Below, piece by piece: positions 1 to 7,858 of a stretch of 16,499 nucleotides of DNA. Numbering within the stretch: position 1 is the stretch's first letter; each line of letters opens with the position of its first letter. This DNA comes from Cryomorphaceae bacterium (GTDB lineage: Bacteria; Bacteroidota; Bacteroidia; Flavobacteriales_G; Salibacteraceae), in contig PXEK01000337.1 of the NCBI GenBank assembly GCA_003564735.1, positions 1-16,499 on the forward strand, read 5' to 3'. The position numbers and the translations under genes were made by a program. The notes beneath the pieces were generated by a model. That model ran no database searches and was not told the origin of the DNA. It was given only the letters and a program-made list of their open reading frames with translations.

Positions 1-1
1 A

Positions 2-1840
2 GGATTAAGCGTTGCATTCGACTTGGCCACCCACCGCGGTTACGATAGCGACCACGAACGTGTAGAGGGAGACGTGGGAAAAGCGGGCGTGGCCATCGAT
101 TCGGTTGAAGACATGAAGTTGTTGTTCGACCAAATACCCTTGGATAAAATGTCGGTAAGTATGACCATGAACGGCGCCGTATTGCCCGTTTTGGCGTTTT
201 ACATTGTGGCCGCCGAGGAACAGGGAGTTTCCACCGAAAAACTCTCGGGCACCATCCAAAATGATATTTTGAAAGAATTCATGGTGCGCAATACGTACAT
301 CTATCCGCCGGCGCCCAGCATGAAAATCATTGCCGATATTTTTAGATACACCTCTAAAAACATGCCTAAATTCAACTCAATCAGCATATCGGGTTACCAC
401 ATGCATGAGGCGGGAGCTACAGCCGATGTGGAGTTAGCTTATACTTTGGCTGACGGATTCCAATATATCAAAACAGGTATGGAAGCCGGGCTGAAAGTGG
501 ATGAATTTGCGCCGCGTTTATCGTTCTTTTGGGGTATAGGAATGAATCACTTCATGGAAATTGCCAAAATGCGCGCGGGCCGACTCCTATGGAGTAAACT
601 CATAAAACAGTTTAACCCCGAAAACCCGAAGAGTATGTCGCTTCGCACGCACTGCCAAACCTCGGGTTACAGTTTAACAGAGCAAGACGCGTTTAACAAT
701 GTGGCTCGAACCACCGTTGAAGCCATGAGCGCCGCATTTGGAGGAACGCAATCCCTGCACACCAACTCCTTTGATGAAGCTATAGCACTGCCTACGGAGT
801 TCAGTGCGAGAATTGCGAGAAATACACAGTTAATTCTGCAAAACGAAACCGATATCACCGCAGCCGTTGACCCGTGGGGTGGATCGTACTACGTGGAGAA
901 GTTGACAGATGAGCTCGTTAACAAAGCATGGAAGCACATTCAAGAAGTAGAACAACTTGGCGGAATGACCAAAGCCATCGAGAGCGGCGTTCCTAAAATG
1001 CGTATTGAAGAAGCCGCGGCGGGCAAGCAAGCGCGAATAGACTCTGAAAGAGAAATCATTGTGGGTGTAAACCGCTATCAAACCGAAGATGAAGAACAGT
1101 TCGAAATTCGGGAAGTGGATAATACCGAGGTGAGACGTTCGCAAATTGAACGACTCAAAGCCTTGAGAGAAAACCGCAACGAACAAGATGTGCAAACCGC
1201 GCTGCAAAACTTGGAAAGTGCCGCCTCTACGGGAAAGGGGAATTTACTTTCGTTAGCTGTTGAAGCAGCCCGCGTAAGAGCATCGCTGGGAGAAATTTCC
1301 TTCGCTTTAGAAAAAGTATTTGGAAGATATGAAGCAAAAATAAAATCTATATCAGGAGTGTATTCAGCAGAAGCGAAACAAGACGACAGTTTCAATAAGG
1401 CACGTAAATTGGCCGACGAATTTGCAAAAAAAGATGGTCGACGCCCTCGAATTATGGTCGCCAAGATGGGACAAGACGGTCACGACAGAGGCGCGAAAGT
1501 AATCGCAACCGGATTTGCCGATATCGGCTTTGACGTTGACGTGGGCCCGTTATTTCAAACTCCCGCCGAAGCCGTAAAACAAGCCATTGAAAATGACGTG
1601 CACATTTTAGGCATTTCAAGCTTGGCCGCCGGACATAAAACTTTAGTGCCAAAAGTAATGGAAGAGCTCAAAAAACAAAATAGAGAAGACATTATGGTGG
1701 TAGCCGGCGGCGTCATTCCCAAACCCGATTACGACTTTTTATACAATGCGGGAGTTGTGGGTATTTTTGGTCCGGGCACCAAACTATCGGCAGCGGCGTG
1801 CGAAATACTTGATATACTTATAGAAACCGTAGAAGATTAA
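2..1840 (+). CDS. scpA: Methylmalonyl-CoA mutase, large (catalytic) subunit, 5' end outside window
   Basis: Interconverts methylmalonyl-CoA and succinyl-CoA using adenosylcobalamin, in the cytoplasm. The reading frame is already open at base 2 ([20 protein letters not shown]), so the gene begins upstream. About 100 N-terminal residues are missing, including the region that holds the active-site tyrosine. The visible part has the TIM-barrel substrate domain with RTHCQTSG (His codon at 650-652, equivalent to the known catalytic histidine), the NTYIYPP and [10 protein letters not shown] blocks, a linker, and then the C-terminal cobalamin-binding domain from about base 1440. That domain has the DxHxxG signature (DGHDRG, 1475-1492), whose histidine is the lower cobalt ligand, and a GGVIP loop. 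This C-terminal domain and the intact catalytic histidine identify the catalytic subunit rather than the inactive small partner. The stop is 10 nt before the MscS gene. The identification is firm. Confidence 0.97.
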   Translation, partial: GLSVAFDLATHRGYDSDHERVEGDVGKAGVAIDSVEDMKLLFDQIPLDKMSVSMTMNGAVLPVLAFYIVAAEEQGVSTEKLSGTIQNDILKEFMVRNTYIYPPAPSMKIIADIFRYTSKNMPKFNSISISGYHMHEAGATADVELAYTLADGFQYIKTGMEAGLKVDEFAPRLSFFWGIGMNHFMEIAKMRAGRLLWSKLIKQFNPENPKSMSLRTHCQTSGYSLTEQDAFNNVARTTVEAMSAAFGGTQSLHTNSFDEAIALPTEFSARIARNTQLILQNETDITAAVDPWGGSYYVEKLTDELVNKAWKHIQEVEQLGGMTKAIESGVPKMRIEEAAAGKQARIDSEREIIVGVNRYQTEDEEQFEIREVDNTEVRRSQIERLKALRENRNEQDVQTALQNLESAASTGKGNLLSLAVEAARVRASLGEISFALEKVFGRYEAKIKSISGVYSAEAKQDDSFNKARKLADEFAKKDGRRPRIMVAKMGQDGHDRGAKVIATGFADIGFDVDVGPLFQTPAEAVKQAIENDVHILGISSLAAGHKTLVPKVMEELKKQNREDIMVVAGGVIPKPDYDFLYNAGVVGIFGPGTKLSAAACEILDILIETVED

Positions 1841-1850
1841 TATTCCATAG

Positions 1851-2711
1851 ATGAATCAACTTTTTGATCACTTTACTGATGACTACCTGTGGCTTTTGGT
1901 TCTCTTATTCATAGCCGGCTCCATTATTGTCAATAAAGTATTGCGCTTGGGAATGTCCAAGTTTTTTCACTTGGCCTCTGAAAAAATGAATACCGATATA
2001 ACGCACTACGCCTTTTTAAAGAATGCGGTGAGCTTCATCATTTTTATTACCACGGTTGGCATCATTATTTACACTGTGCCGGCTTTGCGAAATTTGAGTT
2101 TGACACTCTTCGCGAGTGCGGGTATTTTTGCCGCTATACTGGGTTTTGCTTCACAGCAGGCCTTTTCAAACATCATCAGCGGTATATTTATCGTGATTTT
2201 TAAGCCCTTTCGGGTGGGCGACTTAATCCGTCTGGATCAAAACACTGCGGGAACCGTTGAAGATATTACACTAAGGCATACTGTTATTCGTAACTTTGAA
2301 AACAGGCGTGTCATTATCCCCAACAGTTTAATCAGTTCGCAAACCATTATCAACAGCACCATATTGGAAACCAAAACTTGCGAATTGGCCGAGTTTGGCA
2401 TCAGTTACGGTTCAGATATGGATAAGGCCATTGCCATTATAAGGGAAGAGGCAGAAAATCACCCCGACTTAATTGACGTGCGCTCTGAAGAAGATATCGA
2501 AAACGGGGTTCCGAAAGTAATTATTCGAGTTTTACGTTGGGACGAATCTTCGGTAGTGCTGCGGGCGAGTTTGTGGGCTTCTGAGTCGAAATTAGCTTTC
2601 TTCTTAAAATGTGATTTGTACTACAGCGTCAAGAAACGCTTCGATGCTGAGGGAATCGAAATACCTTTCCCACATCGCACCGTATACATGCGAGAGAGCA
2701 AAAAAAGTTAG
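1851..2711 (+). CDS. Small-conductance mechanosensitive channel, MscS family
   Basis: Predicted inner-membrane channel that opens under membrane tension and releases solutes during hypo-osmotic shock. The protein is 286 aa, the size of minimal MscS. Hydrophobic helices lie at about residues 13-31, 58-76 and 82-117. The third is the Gly/Ala-rich pore helix (ASAGIFAAILGFASQQAFSN) followed by the family hallmark KPFRVGDLI at about 118-126. The beta domain follows, with GTVEDITLRHT and VIIPNS, then a C-terminal alpha/beta domain. The ATG at 1851 is 10 nt after the mutase stop, so the two are probably co-transcribed, although no functional link is obvious. The 3' end almost touches the convergent MutS-like gene (7 nt between stop codons), and no terminator is visible there. 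Confidence 0.93.
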   Translation: MNQLFDHFTDDYLWLLVLLFIAGSIIVNKVLRLGMSKFFHLASEKMNTDITHYAFLKNAVSFIIFITTVGIIIYTVPALRNLSLTLFASAGIFAAILGFASQQAFSNIISGIFIVIFKPFRVGDLIRLDQNTAGTVEDITLRHTVIRNFENRRVIIPNSLISSQTIINSTILETKTCELAEFGISYGSDMDKAIAIIREEAENHPDLIDVRSEEDIENGVPKVIIRVLRWDESSVVLRASLWASESKLAFFLKCDLYYSVKKRFDAEGIEIPFPHRTVYMRESKKS

Positions 2712-2718
2712 TTGCGGT

Positions 2719-4494
2719 TTATTGCTCGTCTGTCAAACCCATTCGCCTGAGCAGCACCGAGGCGTTCATATTTTGGCAAATACCGTCACGCAGCGTGTAA
2801 TCGAACTTTAAATCCACACCGTCAATTTCCACCTCAAAACTATTGTTTTTAAGAAGTTGGGGATACTCTTTAGCCAAGGAGCACAAACTTAAATCGTGAG
2901 TGGCTATTAACCCGAAAACCTCGTACTTAAGCAACTTTTTAATAAAGCCGCGGCTCCCTTCGGCTTTATCGACTGAGTTGGTGCCTTTCAAAATTTCATC
3001 GAGCAGAATAAAGTACTCCTCCCCTGCTTCAGCTTTTTGCATGATTTTTTGCAAGCGCTCCAACTCGGCAAAGAACAGCGACTTGCTGTTGAATAAATCA
3101 TCGCCGCTTCGCATGCTCGTAAATAATCGTCGAGGTTTGAAGGTCATCGATTCACCCAAAATTACCGTACCCGCCGAGGCCAAAACCATATTCACACCCA
3201 AGGCCCGTAAAAATGTGCTCTTACCCGCCATATTAGCTCCGGTTACAATAGACAACTTTTCTTTTCCCTTGAGAGAAAATGAGTTGGGAACGGGGTTGTC
3301 ATCCAGTACAAAAGGGTGAATTAAGTGTTTCACCTCAAAGTCGTTTTCAGAAAACTCGGGGAAAGGAACATTCTCAAACTTACCGGCAAAAGCCGCTAAA
3401 CTGTTTATTGCATCTAACTTTACCAGCGCTTCGAGTTGCAAAACCACCGTATCGGCATCTTTTTGTCCGGCGCTTATCGCCTTGTGGTACAAAAACAAAT
3501 CCCAAATGAAAAAGCCTTTTAAAACGGCATTTACAAACAGATTAGAGCGCTGCGCCGCCAAATTACCTAACGAAAGAAGTCCTTTAAAAGAAGATAACCG
3601 AGAAAGGCAATCGGTATTCACATAGCCTTGAGGTAGTTTTTCCTCGCTTGCGATTTTCAAAAGTTTGTACAATGGGGAGAGTGCATCAGCAAAAGATTCT
3701 ATTTCATTTACCACGGGTGAAGTCTTTTTTGACAACCCCCCGGCAACTACCCAGCCCAAAATAAACTGATAAAGAACAAAAACGCCGGGAACCGCTCCTA
3801 AAAATGCCAAAACAATCACGGTTGTGGAAAGTACCGAAAACAAAACGAACAAAATAAGCGGCCAACGAACTGTCTCATACTTTTTACTTACAAAAGCCTT
3901 GAAGTTCGCTATTACATCCTGCTCCACACCCACCTGTTTGCCCGTGGCATAATATCGCGCTTGAAATTGACTGCGGTCTCTAAGGAAATTCACTTGAGTT
4001 TGCCTTTTCTCGATTTCCTCGGGTTGTGTTTCGATGTGCGTCAATATTTCTTTTAACTCCTCTTCACCCGCTTTTAATCCACACCTGTTCAAATAGTCGA
4101 AAACACTGTTTCCGCCGGTGATGCCCAAATCGGTACAAAAGTCATGGTCCCGGTATTCATTCGTTTCGGTGGTGGCGTTAATCCGAATCGTTTCTGCCAC
4201 GTTTTCTTGCTGCAACTTGAAAAAGTGAAGCTTTTGCCTTCGATAATCCAGAGTATTTTTGAGTTTGCTATCTATGGCTACCAGCCTAAGGAACAAAGCA
4301 GACAATACAACTGCCGAAAATCCACTCGCCCATGACCGGCCCAAAAAGTAAAAAACAGCTATGATGCCGATAAACAAAAGGAGCCTGCCCGCAAAAACCC
4401 ACCTTTTTTTAGATTTTAAAAGTCGAATAGATTCTTCCTCTCGGGTTTTGAGGGATTGGTAGTTGTGGGTTGCGAATAAATTTTTGTCAATCAT
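2719..4494 (-). CDS. Membrane-anchored MutS-family ATPase
   Basis: A MutS-superfamily protein of 591 aa. The C-terminal ATPase domain is intact: Walker A TGANMAGKST at residues 418-427, Walker B FILLDE ending at D499-E500 followed by a KGTNS loop, and the ATHD switch histidine. The N-terminal half does not look like the mismatch-binding domain. It has two pairs of strongly hydrophobic segments, about residues 33-51 and 55-74, then 212-232 and 234-252, separated by a charged helical stretch. I infer an inner-membrane protein with the core and ATPase domains in the cytoplasm. Homologues of this layout are often labelled DNA mismatch repair protein MutS in Bacteroidota genomes, but mismatch repair is not supported by what I see. 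The frame is open upstream to a TTG at 4605; the ATG at 4494 is preferred because the extension is basic and unlike the family start. It is the last gene of a likely three-gene unit. The exact role is unknown. Confidence 0.85.
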   Translation of the reverse strand: MIDKNLFATHNYQSLKTREEESIRLLKSKKRWVFAGRLLLFIGIIAVFYFLGRSWASGFSAVVLSALFLRLVAIDSKLKNTLDYRRQKLHFFKLQQENVAETIRINATTETNEYRDHDFCTDLGITGGNSVFDYLNRCGLKAGEEELKEILTHIETQPEEIEKRQTQVNFLRDRSQFQARYYATGKQVGVEQDVIANFKAFVSKKYETVRWPLILFVLFSVLSTTVIVLAFLGAVPGVFVLYQFILGWVVAGGLSKKTSPVVNEIESFADALSPLYKLLKIASEEKLPQGYVNTDCLSRLSSFKGLLSLGNLAAQRSNLFVNAVLKGFFIWDLFLYHKAISAGQKDADTVVLQLEALVKLDAINSLAAFAGKFENVPFPEFSENDFEVKHLIHPFVLDDNPVPNSFSLKGKEKLSIVTGANMAGKSTFLRALGVNMVLASAGTVILGESMTFKPRRLFTSMRSGDDLFNSKSLFFAELERLQKIMQKAEAGEEYFILLDEILKGTNSVDKAEGSRGFIKKLLKYEVFGLIATHDLSLCSLAKEYPQLLKNNSFEVEIDGVDLKFDYTLRDGICQNMNASVLLRRMGLTDEQ

Positions 4495-4506
4495 AATAAT
4501 GGAACG

Positions 4507-4514
4507 CGAAAGTA
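4507..4514 (-). promoter_or_regulatory. Possible -7 element before the MutS-like gene
   Basis: On the minus strand this reads TACTTTCG, one mismatch from the Bacteroidota consensus TAnnTTTG. It ends 12 nt before the ATG at 4494, so a transcript from it would have a leader of only a few bases. I see no TTG at the usual -33 spacing. It could give the MutS-like gene its own promoter inside the 113-nt gap after the upstream gene. Weak call. Confidence 0.3.
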
Positions 4515-4607
4515 CAGACTCAACGTGTAATGTGAGCCGTGTTTTCAAGGAGATTCGTAGAATTATTCTCTCACGTAAACCATGCTTAACACCGCTCAAG
4601 CGCAAAT

Positions 4608-5222
4608 CTAATCTGCATGCCTCGAGTAGAATTTATGCAGCTTTTCATTCATTTCCTGAACCAAGTCGGCATTCGTTCTTTTGATAATGGAAACCCCTGC
4701 CCTTTTTCTCACAATAGAAGGAAACTTACCCGGCAGCATCATCATAAATTGGTCGAGAATAACCGCTCCTTGCATGTGTTGGTTGAAGTGCTTAAAGTGA
4801 ACCTCGCCAAAATCGGCAAAATAAACATAATTGAACGCGGGAAGTAACTCGGCAACAATCGTGTCTAAATCGTAATTTAAAATATAATCTTCGTAATCCC
4901 CGGACTTAACAGCCTCTGAGTTTTCATCGTAAAAAAAATAAACAGGGCAAAAATCAAAGAAAAGCTCAAAAGCTTTGGCGATTGCCCTGTTTTCCTTAAT
5001 TTGATTTTCCCAAATTCCATCTGCATCCTCTTGCAAACCGCGAGCCTCCAACATTAATACGGTATTCTGCATGGTTTTTAGTCTTACCAACAATTTACCG
5101 TTTTTTAGCCTTGCAATGTGGTTTTCGGCCGTCAATTCTTCTTCATCATTTTCATTTTGGGCAAAATACGGTTCTGACCAAAAAAATAAAATCCCTAATA
5201 TGAGAAGAAATACGGTTCGCAT
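4608..5222 (-). CDS. Exported protein of unknown function, 204 aa
   Basis: I do not recognise a characterised family. The N-terminus is a signal peptide: MRT, a hydrophobic core to about residue 17, and likely cleavage after YFA-Q (about residue 21-22). No lipobox cysteine follows, so the mature protein should be soluble in the periplasm or secreted. The mature part is mixed alpha/beta, acidic at the start (NENDEEE) and rich in aromatics in the middle, with CPVYFFYDE and FNYVYFADFGEVHFKHF. The C-terminus is basic and helical. The ATG overlaps the stop codon of the 80-aa gene by one base (TAATG), which implies translational coupling. The stop (TAG, 4608-4610) is 113 nt before the ATG of the MutS-like gene, and all three genes share a strand. 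Confidence 0.7.
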   Translation of the reverse strand: MRTVFLLILGILFFWSEPYFAQNENDEEELTAENHIARLKNGKLLVRLKTMQNTVLMLEARGLQEDADGIWENQIKENRAIAKAFELFFDFCPVYFFYDENSEAVKSGDYEDYILNYDLDTIVAELLPAFNYVYFADFGEVHFKHFNQHMQGAVILDQFMMMLPGKFPSIVRKRAGVSIIKRTNADLVQEMNEKLHKFYSRHAD

Positions 5223-5464
5223 TAATCGTCTAAATTTAATTTCACGTGTTTCATATAAAGCTCAAACCTTTGGTTATCAACAGCCTCAATCCAGTATATT
5301 TGATTGAGGCCCGCTTTCCACCAAACCTCGACCAAAAACTCATGCACCTTGTACAAGTGAATTTCATAAGATTGATAAAAGCGTTTTGCAATGTGATTCC
5401 CGTATTCACCTACCTGATCGTACTTCGCTTTTTTACTCAACGTTTTAAACTTGGAGACTTCCAT
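5222..5464 (-). CDS. Small conserved-looking protein of unknown function, 80 aa
   Basis: An 80-aa protein with no signal peptide or membrane segment. It is rich in aromatic and charged residues: MEVSKFKTLSKKAKYDQVG, then GNHIAKRFYQSYEIHLYKV, then a likely beta strand HEFLVEVWW and a C-terminal amphipathic helix. It resembles short hypothetical proteins I associate with Flavobacteriia, but I cannot name a domain. The open frame extends to a TTG at 5500; the ATG at 5464 is preferred because the extra residues (RDYHACKVC) look unlike the rest and the ATG gives a sensible N-terminus. Its stop codon overlaps the ATG of the exported protein by one base, the best evidence that it is really translated. 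Confidence 0.6.
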   Translation of the reverse strand: MEVSKFKTLSKKAKYDQVGEYGNHIAKRFYQSYEIHLYKVHEFLVEVWWKAGLNQIYWIEAVDNQRFELYMKHVKLNLDD

Positions 5465-5860
5465 TAAAATACAAACTTTACAAGCATGATAATCACGCAA
5501 ATTAAAAACATAAATAGGGAAATGCGATTTATCCCGTGCATCATTTTTAAGTTAAAGCTTTGATTCTCATTTTTCTCGAACAAAGTGAGAGGGTTTAAAT
5601 ACCCGGCAATTTTTTTTAAAATCATAGTGTTACTGCTTATTATTTGTAATGAAACACTAAAAAATCACTTCTGTTTTCATTTTGGTCAGAACCGCCCCTA
5701 CCGTTTGCAAAATTCACTCCCGAAAACGAAAAGTACGGTAGAAAACCTCCGAACCGTTTACAATAACACAAATATACAAGATATTTTATAGCGGCACAAG
5801 GTTTGTTTTATCCGTTTCAGTTTACTTAATTCGAAAAAAACCTTTAACCAAAAGATAAAA
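5465..5860. other. Intergenic gap between divergent units, no gene found
   Basis: About 400 nt between the start of the minus-strand 80-aa gene and argB. It is AT-rich and must hold both divergent promoters. An open frame on the plus strand from a GTG at 5585 (68 codons) has no plausible start or family. A short imperfect inverted repeat (ACGGT at 5735-5739, ACCGT at 5753-5757) is too weak to call. AAGGTTTG at 5798-5805 is one base from a -7 element but has no partner box. I found no ARG-box palindrome, riboswitch or leader peptide. Confidence 0.5.
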
Positions 5861-6673
5861 ATGAATGAAAAACCGATAGCTGTTTTTAAATATGGCGGGA
5901 ATGCCATGTTGAATGAACAATTAAAAACAGAAATTGTCCAAAACTTGGGTAGGCTCAAGGCTCAAGGTTTAAAAATTGTTGTTGTACACGGCGGTGGCCC
6001 TTTCATTAAGAGGCTTTTAAGTACTTCGAAGGTGAAATCGGAATTTTATGAAGGACACCGAGTCACCACTCCCGAAGCACTCAAATACGTTGAAATGGCG
6101 CTAAAAGGCGAAGTGAACGGCGATTTAGTGCGGCTTTTCAACAAGTATGGAAATACTGCTGTAGGACTATCCGGGAAAGACGGGAAAATTGTTCTGGCCG
6201 AGAAACGGTACCATAACTCAGGGGGTGAAAAAAAGGATTTGGGCCGCGTGGGAGACGTGAAGAAAGTAAATCCCGAACTCCTTCACTTATTGCTAGATAA
6301 TGACATTATTCCGGTACTTACTTGTTTGGCGTCTGATGCTGATGGAATGGATTATAATATAAATGCCGATATGTTTGCCGGACACATCGCCGGAGCTCTC
6401 AAGGCTCAACAGTTTGTGGTAATGACAGACGTAGACGGGTTAATGACCGATATTTCTAAACCCGAGTCATTATTAAGTCGTGTTGACGGCAACCGAATTC
6501 AAGAATTAAAAACCGAAGGGATTATAAAAGGTGGAATGATTCCGAAAATTGAAGCCTGCACCACAGCCCTATCTACAGGAGCTAAAACGGCACGAATCAT
6601 AAACGGCACTAAGCCTAACGAAATCAATAAAATAATAGAAAACATAAATTTTGGAACCGTAATAGAAAAGTAA
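5861..6673 (+). CDS. argB: N-acetylglutamate kinase
   Basis: Second step of arginine synthesis: phosphorylates N-acetyl-L-glutamate with ATP in the cytoplasm. The amino-acid kinase fold is complete in 270 aa: nucleotide-site K10-Y-G-G, VVVHGGGP (about 40-47), substrate loop GHRVT (65-69), GLSGKDG, YNINAD, TDVDGLM, and IIKGGMIPK with K223 and K229. The protein has only about seven residues before the first beta strand. The in-frame sequence upstream back to a TAG at 5789 contains no ATG, GTG or TTG, so this start is secure. That means it lacks the N-terminal helix that forms hexamers in arginine-inhibited homologues. It is the first gene of the arg block, with argD starting 2 nt after its stop. 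Confidence 0.95.
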   Translation: MNEKPIAVFKYGGNAMLNEQLKTEIVQNLGRLKAQGLKIVVVHGGGPFIKRLLSTSKVKSEFYEGHRVTTPEALKYVEMALKGEVNGDLVRLFNKYGNTAVGLSGKDGKIVLAEKRYHNSGGEKKDLGRVGDVKKVNPELLHLLLDNDIIPVLTCLASDADGMDYNINADMFAGHIAGALKAQQFVVMTDVDGLMTDISKPESLLSRVDGNRIQELKTEGIIKGGMIPKIEACTTALSTGAKTARIINGTKPNEINKIIENINFGTVIEK

Positions 6674-6675
6674 AA

Positions 6676-7857
6676 ATGAACAACAATCAACTCATAACAG
6701 AAAAAGACCAGCAGCACTACCTACCTGTTTTCAAACGCTTCCCCATTGCTATTGAAAAAGGCCGGGGATGTAAAGTTTGGGATGCCGACGGAAACGAATA
6801 CTTAGATGCACTGGCCGGCATTGCCGTAAACAATTTGGGGCATTGCCACCCCGGTATTGTTGAAACCATTCAACACCAAGCGGGGAAATTAATGCACGTA
6901 TCTAATTTTTTTTCCACCCCACAACAGGCACAGCTTGCCGAAAAAATGACCACAACAAGCAAAATGCACAGTGCATTTTTTACAAATAGTGGTGCCGAAA
7001 GCGTAGAAGGCGCCATAAAGCTCGCGAGAAAGTGGGCAAAATCAAAAAATAAAGGTGGCGAAATTATCTCTGTGAAAAAGTCGTTTCACGGCAGAACGCT
7101 GGCTACCATAGCCACGGGAAAAAAAGAAATGCAAAAAGGTTTTGGCCCTATTCCCGGTGGATTCGTACAAGCCGAATTAAATGATATTGAATCAATAATA
7201 AAAGTCGTATCAGACCAAACCGCCGGAATTATTGTCGAGCCCATACAAGGTGAGGGGGGCATTAACCCCGCTTCACAGGAATTTTTGCAGGAACTGCGCA
7301 ACCTTTGCGACCAACGTTCCATAGCTCTCATATTTGACGAAATACAATGCGGCATTGGTCGAACGGGTAAAATGTATGCTAAAAATCATTTTGGAATTCA
7401 ACCCGATATTATGACCTTTGCCAAAGGATTAGGGAGCGGGTTTCCGGTTGGTGCAGTATTGTGCAACGAAAAGATTGCCAAAGCCATTGATTTTGGAGAT
7501 CACGGTACAACGTTTGGCGGTAATCCATTGGCCTGTGCTGTTGGTTTGAAAACATATCAAATTATAAAAGAAGAAGACATTTTAAATCAAGTGAAAAAAA
7601 CAGGTGATTACCTCATGACTGAATTACGCCGCTTAAATTTATCGGGAACCAAGGAAGTGAGAGGTAAAGGTTTGATGGTGGGTATGGAATTCGACTTTGA
7701 AACGAAAGATTTGGTTTTACAAATGCTTCACAATAAAGTGATAGCCAACGCCACAGCCGGAAATGTAGTTCGATTCGTTCCCCCTTTGATTATAAGCACA
7801 AAGGAAGTTGATTTGCTTTTGGAAATTCTCGAGAAATCACACAAAGAAACTGTTTAA
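6676..7857 (+). CDS. argD: Acetylornithine aminotransferase
   Basis: PLP-dependent class III aminotransferase, 393 aa, converting N-acetylglutamate semialdehyde and glutamate to N-acetylornithine. Visible family features in order: LAGIAVNNLGHCHP near the N-terminus, SNFFSTPQQAQLAEKM, the cofactor phosphate-site GAESVEGAIKLARKW, SFHGRT, VEPIQGEGG, FDEIQCGIGRTG and the Schiff-base lysine K250 in FAKGLGSGFP, then TTFGGNPLAC. The class III fold alone also fits ornithine or 4-aminobutyrate aminotransferases. The position between argB and argC, with intergenic gaps of 2 nt and 1 nt, decides for acetylornithine. The acetyl rather than succinyl substrate is inferred from argJ in the same unit. Confidence 0.94.
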   Translation: MNNNQLITEKDQQHYLPVFKRFPIAIEKGRGCKVWDADGNEYLDALAGIAVNNLGHCHPGIVETIQHQAGKLMHVSNFFSTPQQAQLAEKMTTTSKMHSAFFTNSGAESVEGAIKLARKWAKSKNKGGEIISVKKSFHGRTLATIATGKKEMQKGFGPIPGGFVQAELNDIESIIKVVSDQTAGIIVEPIQGEGGINPASQEFLQELRNLCDQRSIALIFDEIQCGIGRTGKMYAKNHFGIQPDIMTFAKGLGSGFPVGAVLCNEKIAKAIDFGDHGTTFGGNPLACAVGLKTYQIIKEEDILNQVKKTGDYLMTELRRLNLSGTKEVRGKGLMVGMEFDFETKDLVLQMLHNKVIANATAGNVVRFVPPLIISTKEVDLLLEILEKSHKETV

Positions 7858-7858
7858 T

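Noticed and set aside
830..1207. Long open frame antisense to the methylmalonyl-CoA mutase gene (and neighbouring antisense frames at 1078-1464 and 1452-1652)
   Set aside because: It lies wholly inside a well-identified gene, its translation has no family features, and its composition fits a shadow frame.
4495..4605. N-terminal extension of the MutS-like protein from a TTG codon
   Set aside because: Basic extension of 37 residues unlike the rest; a good ATG follows at 4494 with a promoter-like element overlapping the extension.
5735..5757. ACGGT/ACCGT inverted repeat as a terminator or operator
   Set aside because: Only 5 bp with a 13-nt loop; such repeats are expected by chance in 400 nt.
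5585..5791. Plus-strand frame of 68 codons in the gap before argB
   Set aside because: GTG start without support, no recognisable protein, and composition like the AT-rich spacer.
5798..5805. AAGGTTTG as an argB promoter element
   Set aside because: Mismatch at the first base of the TA pair and no TTG box 17-23 nt upstream.
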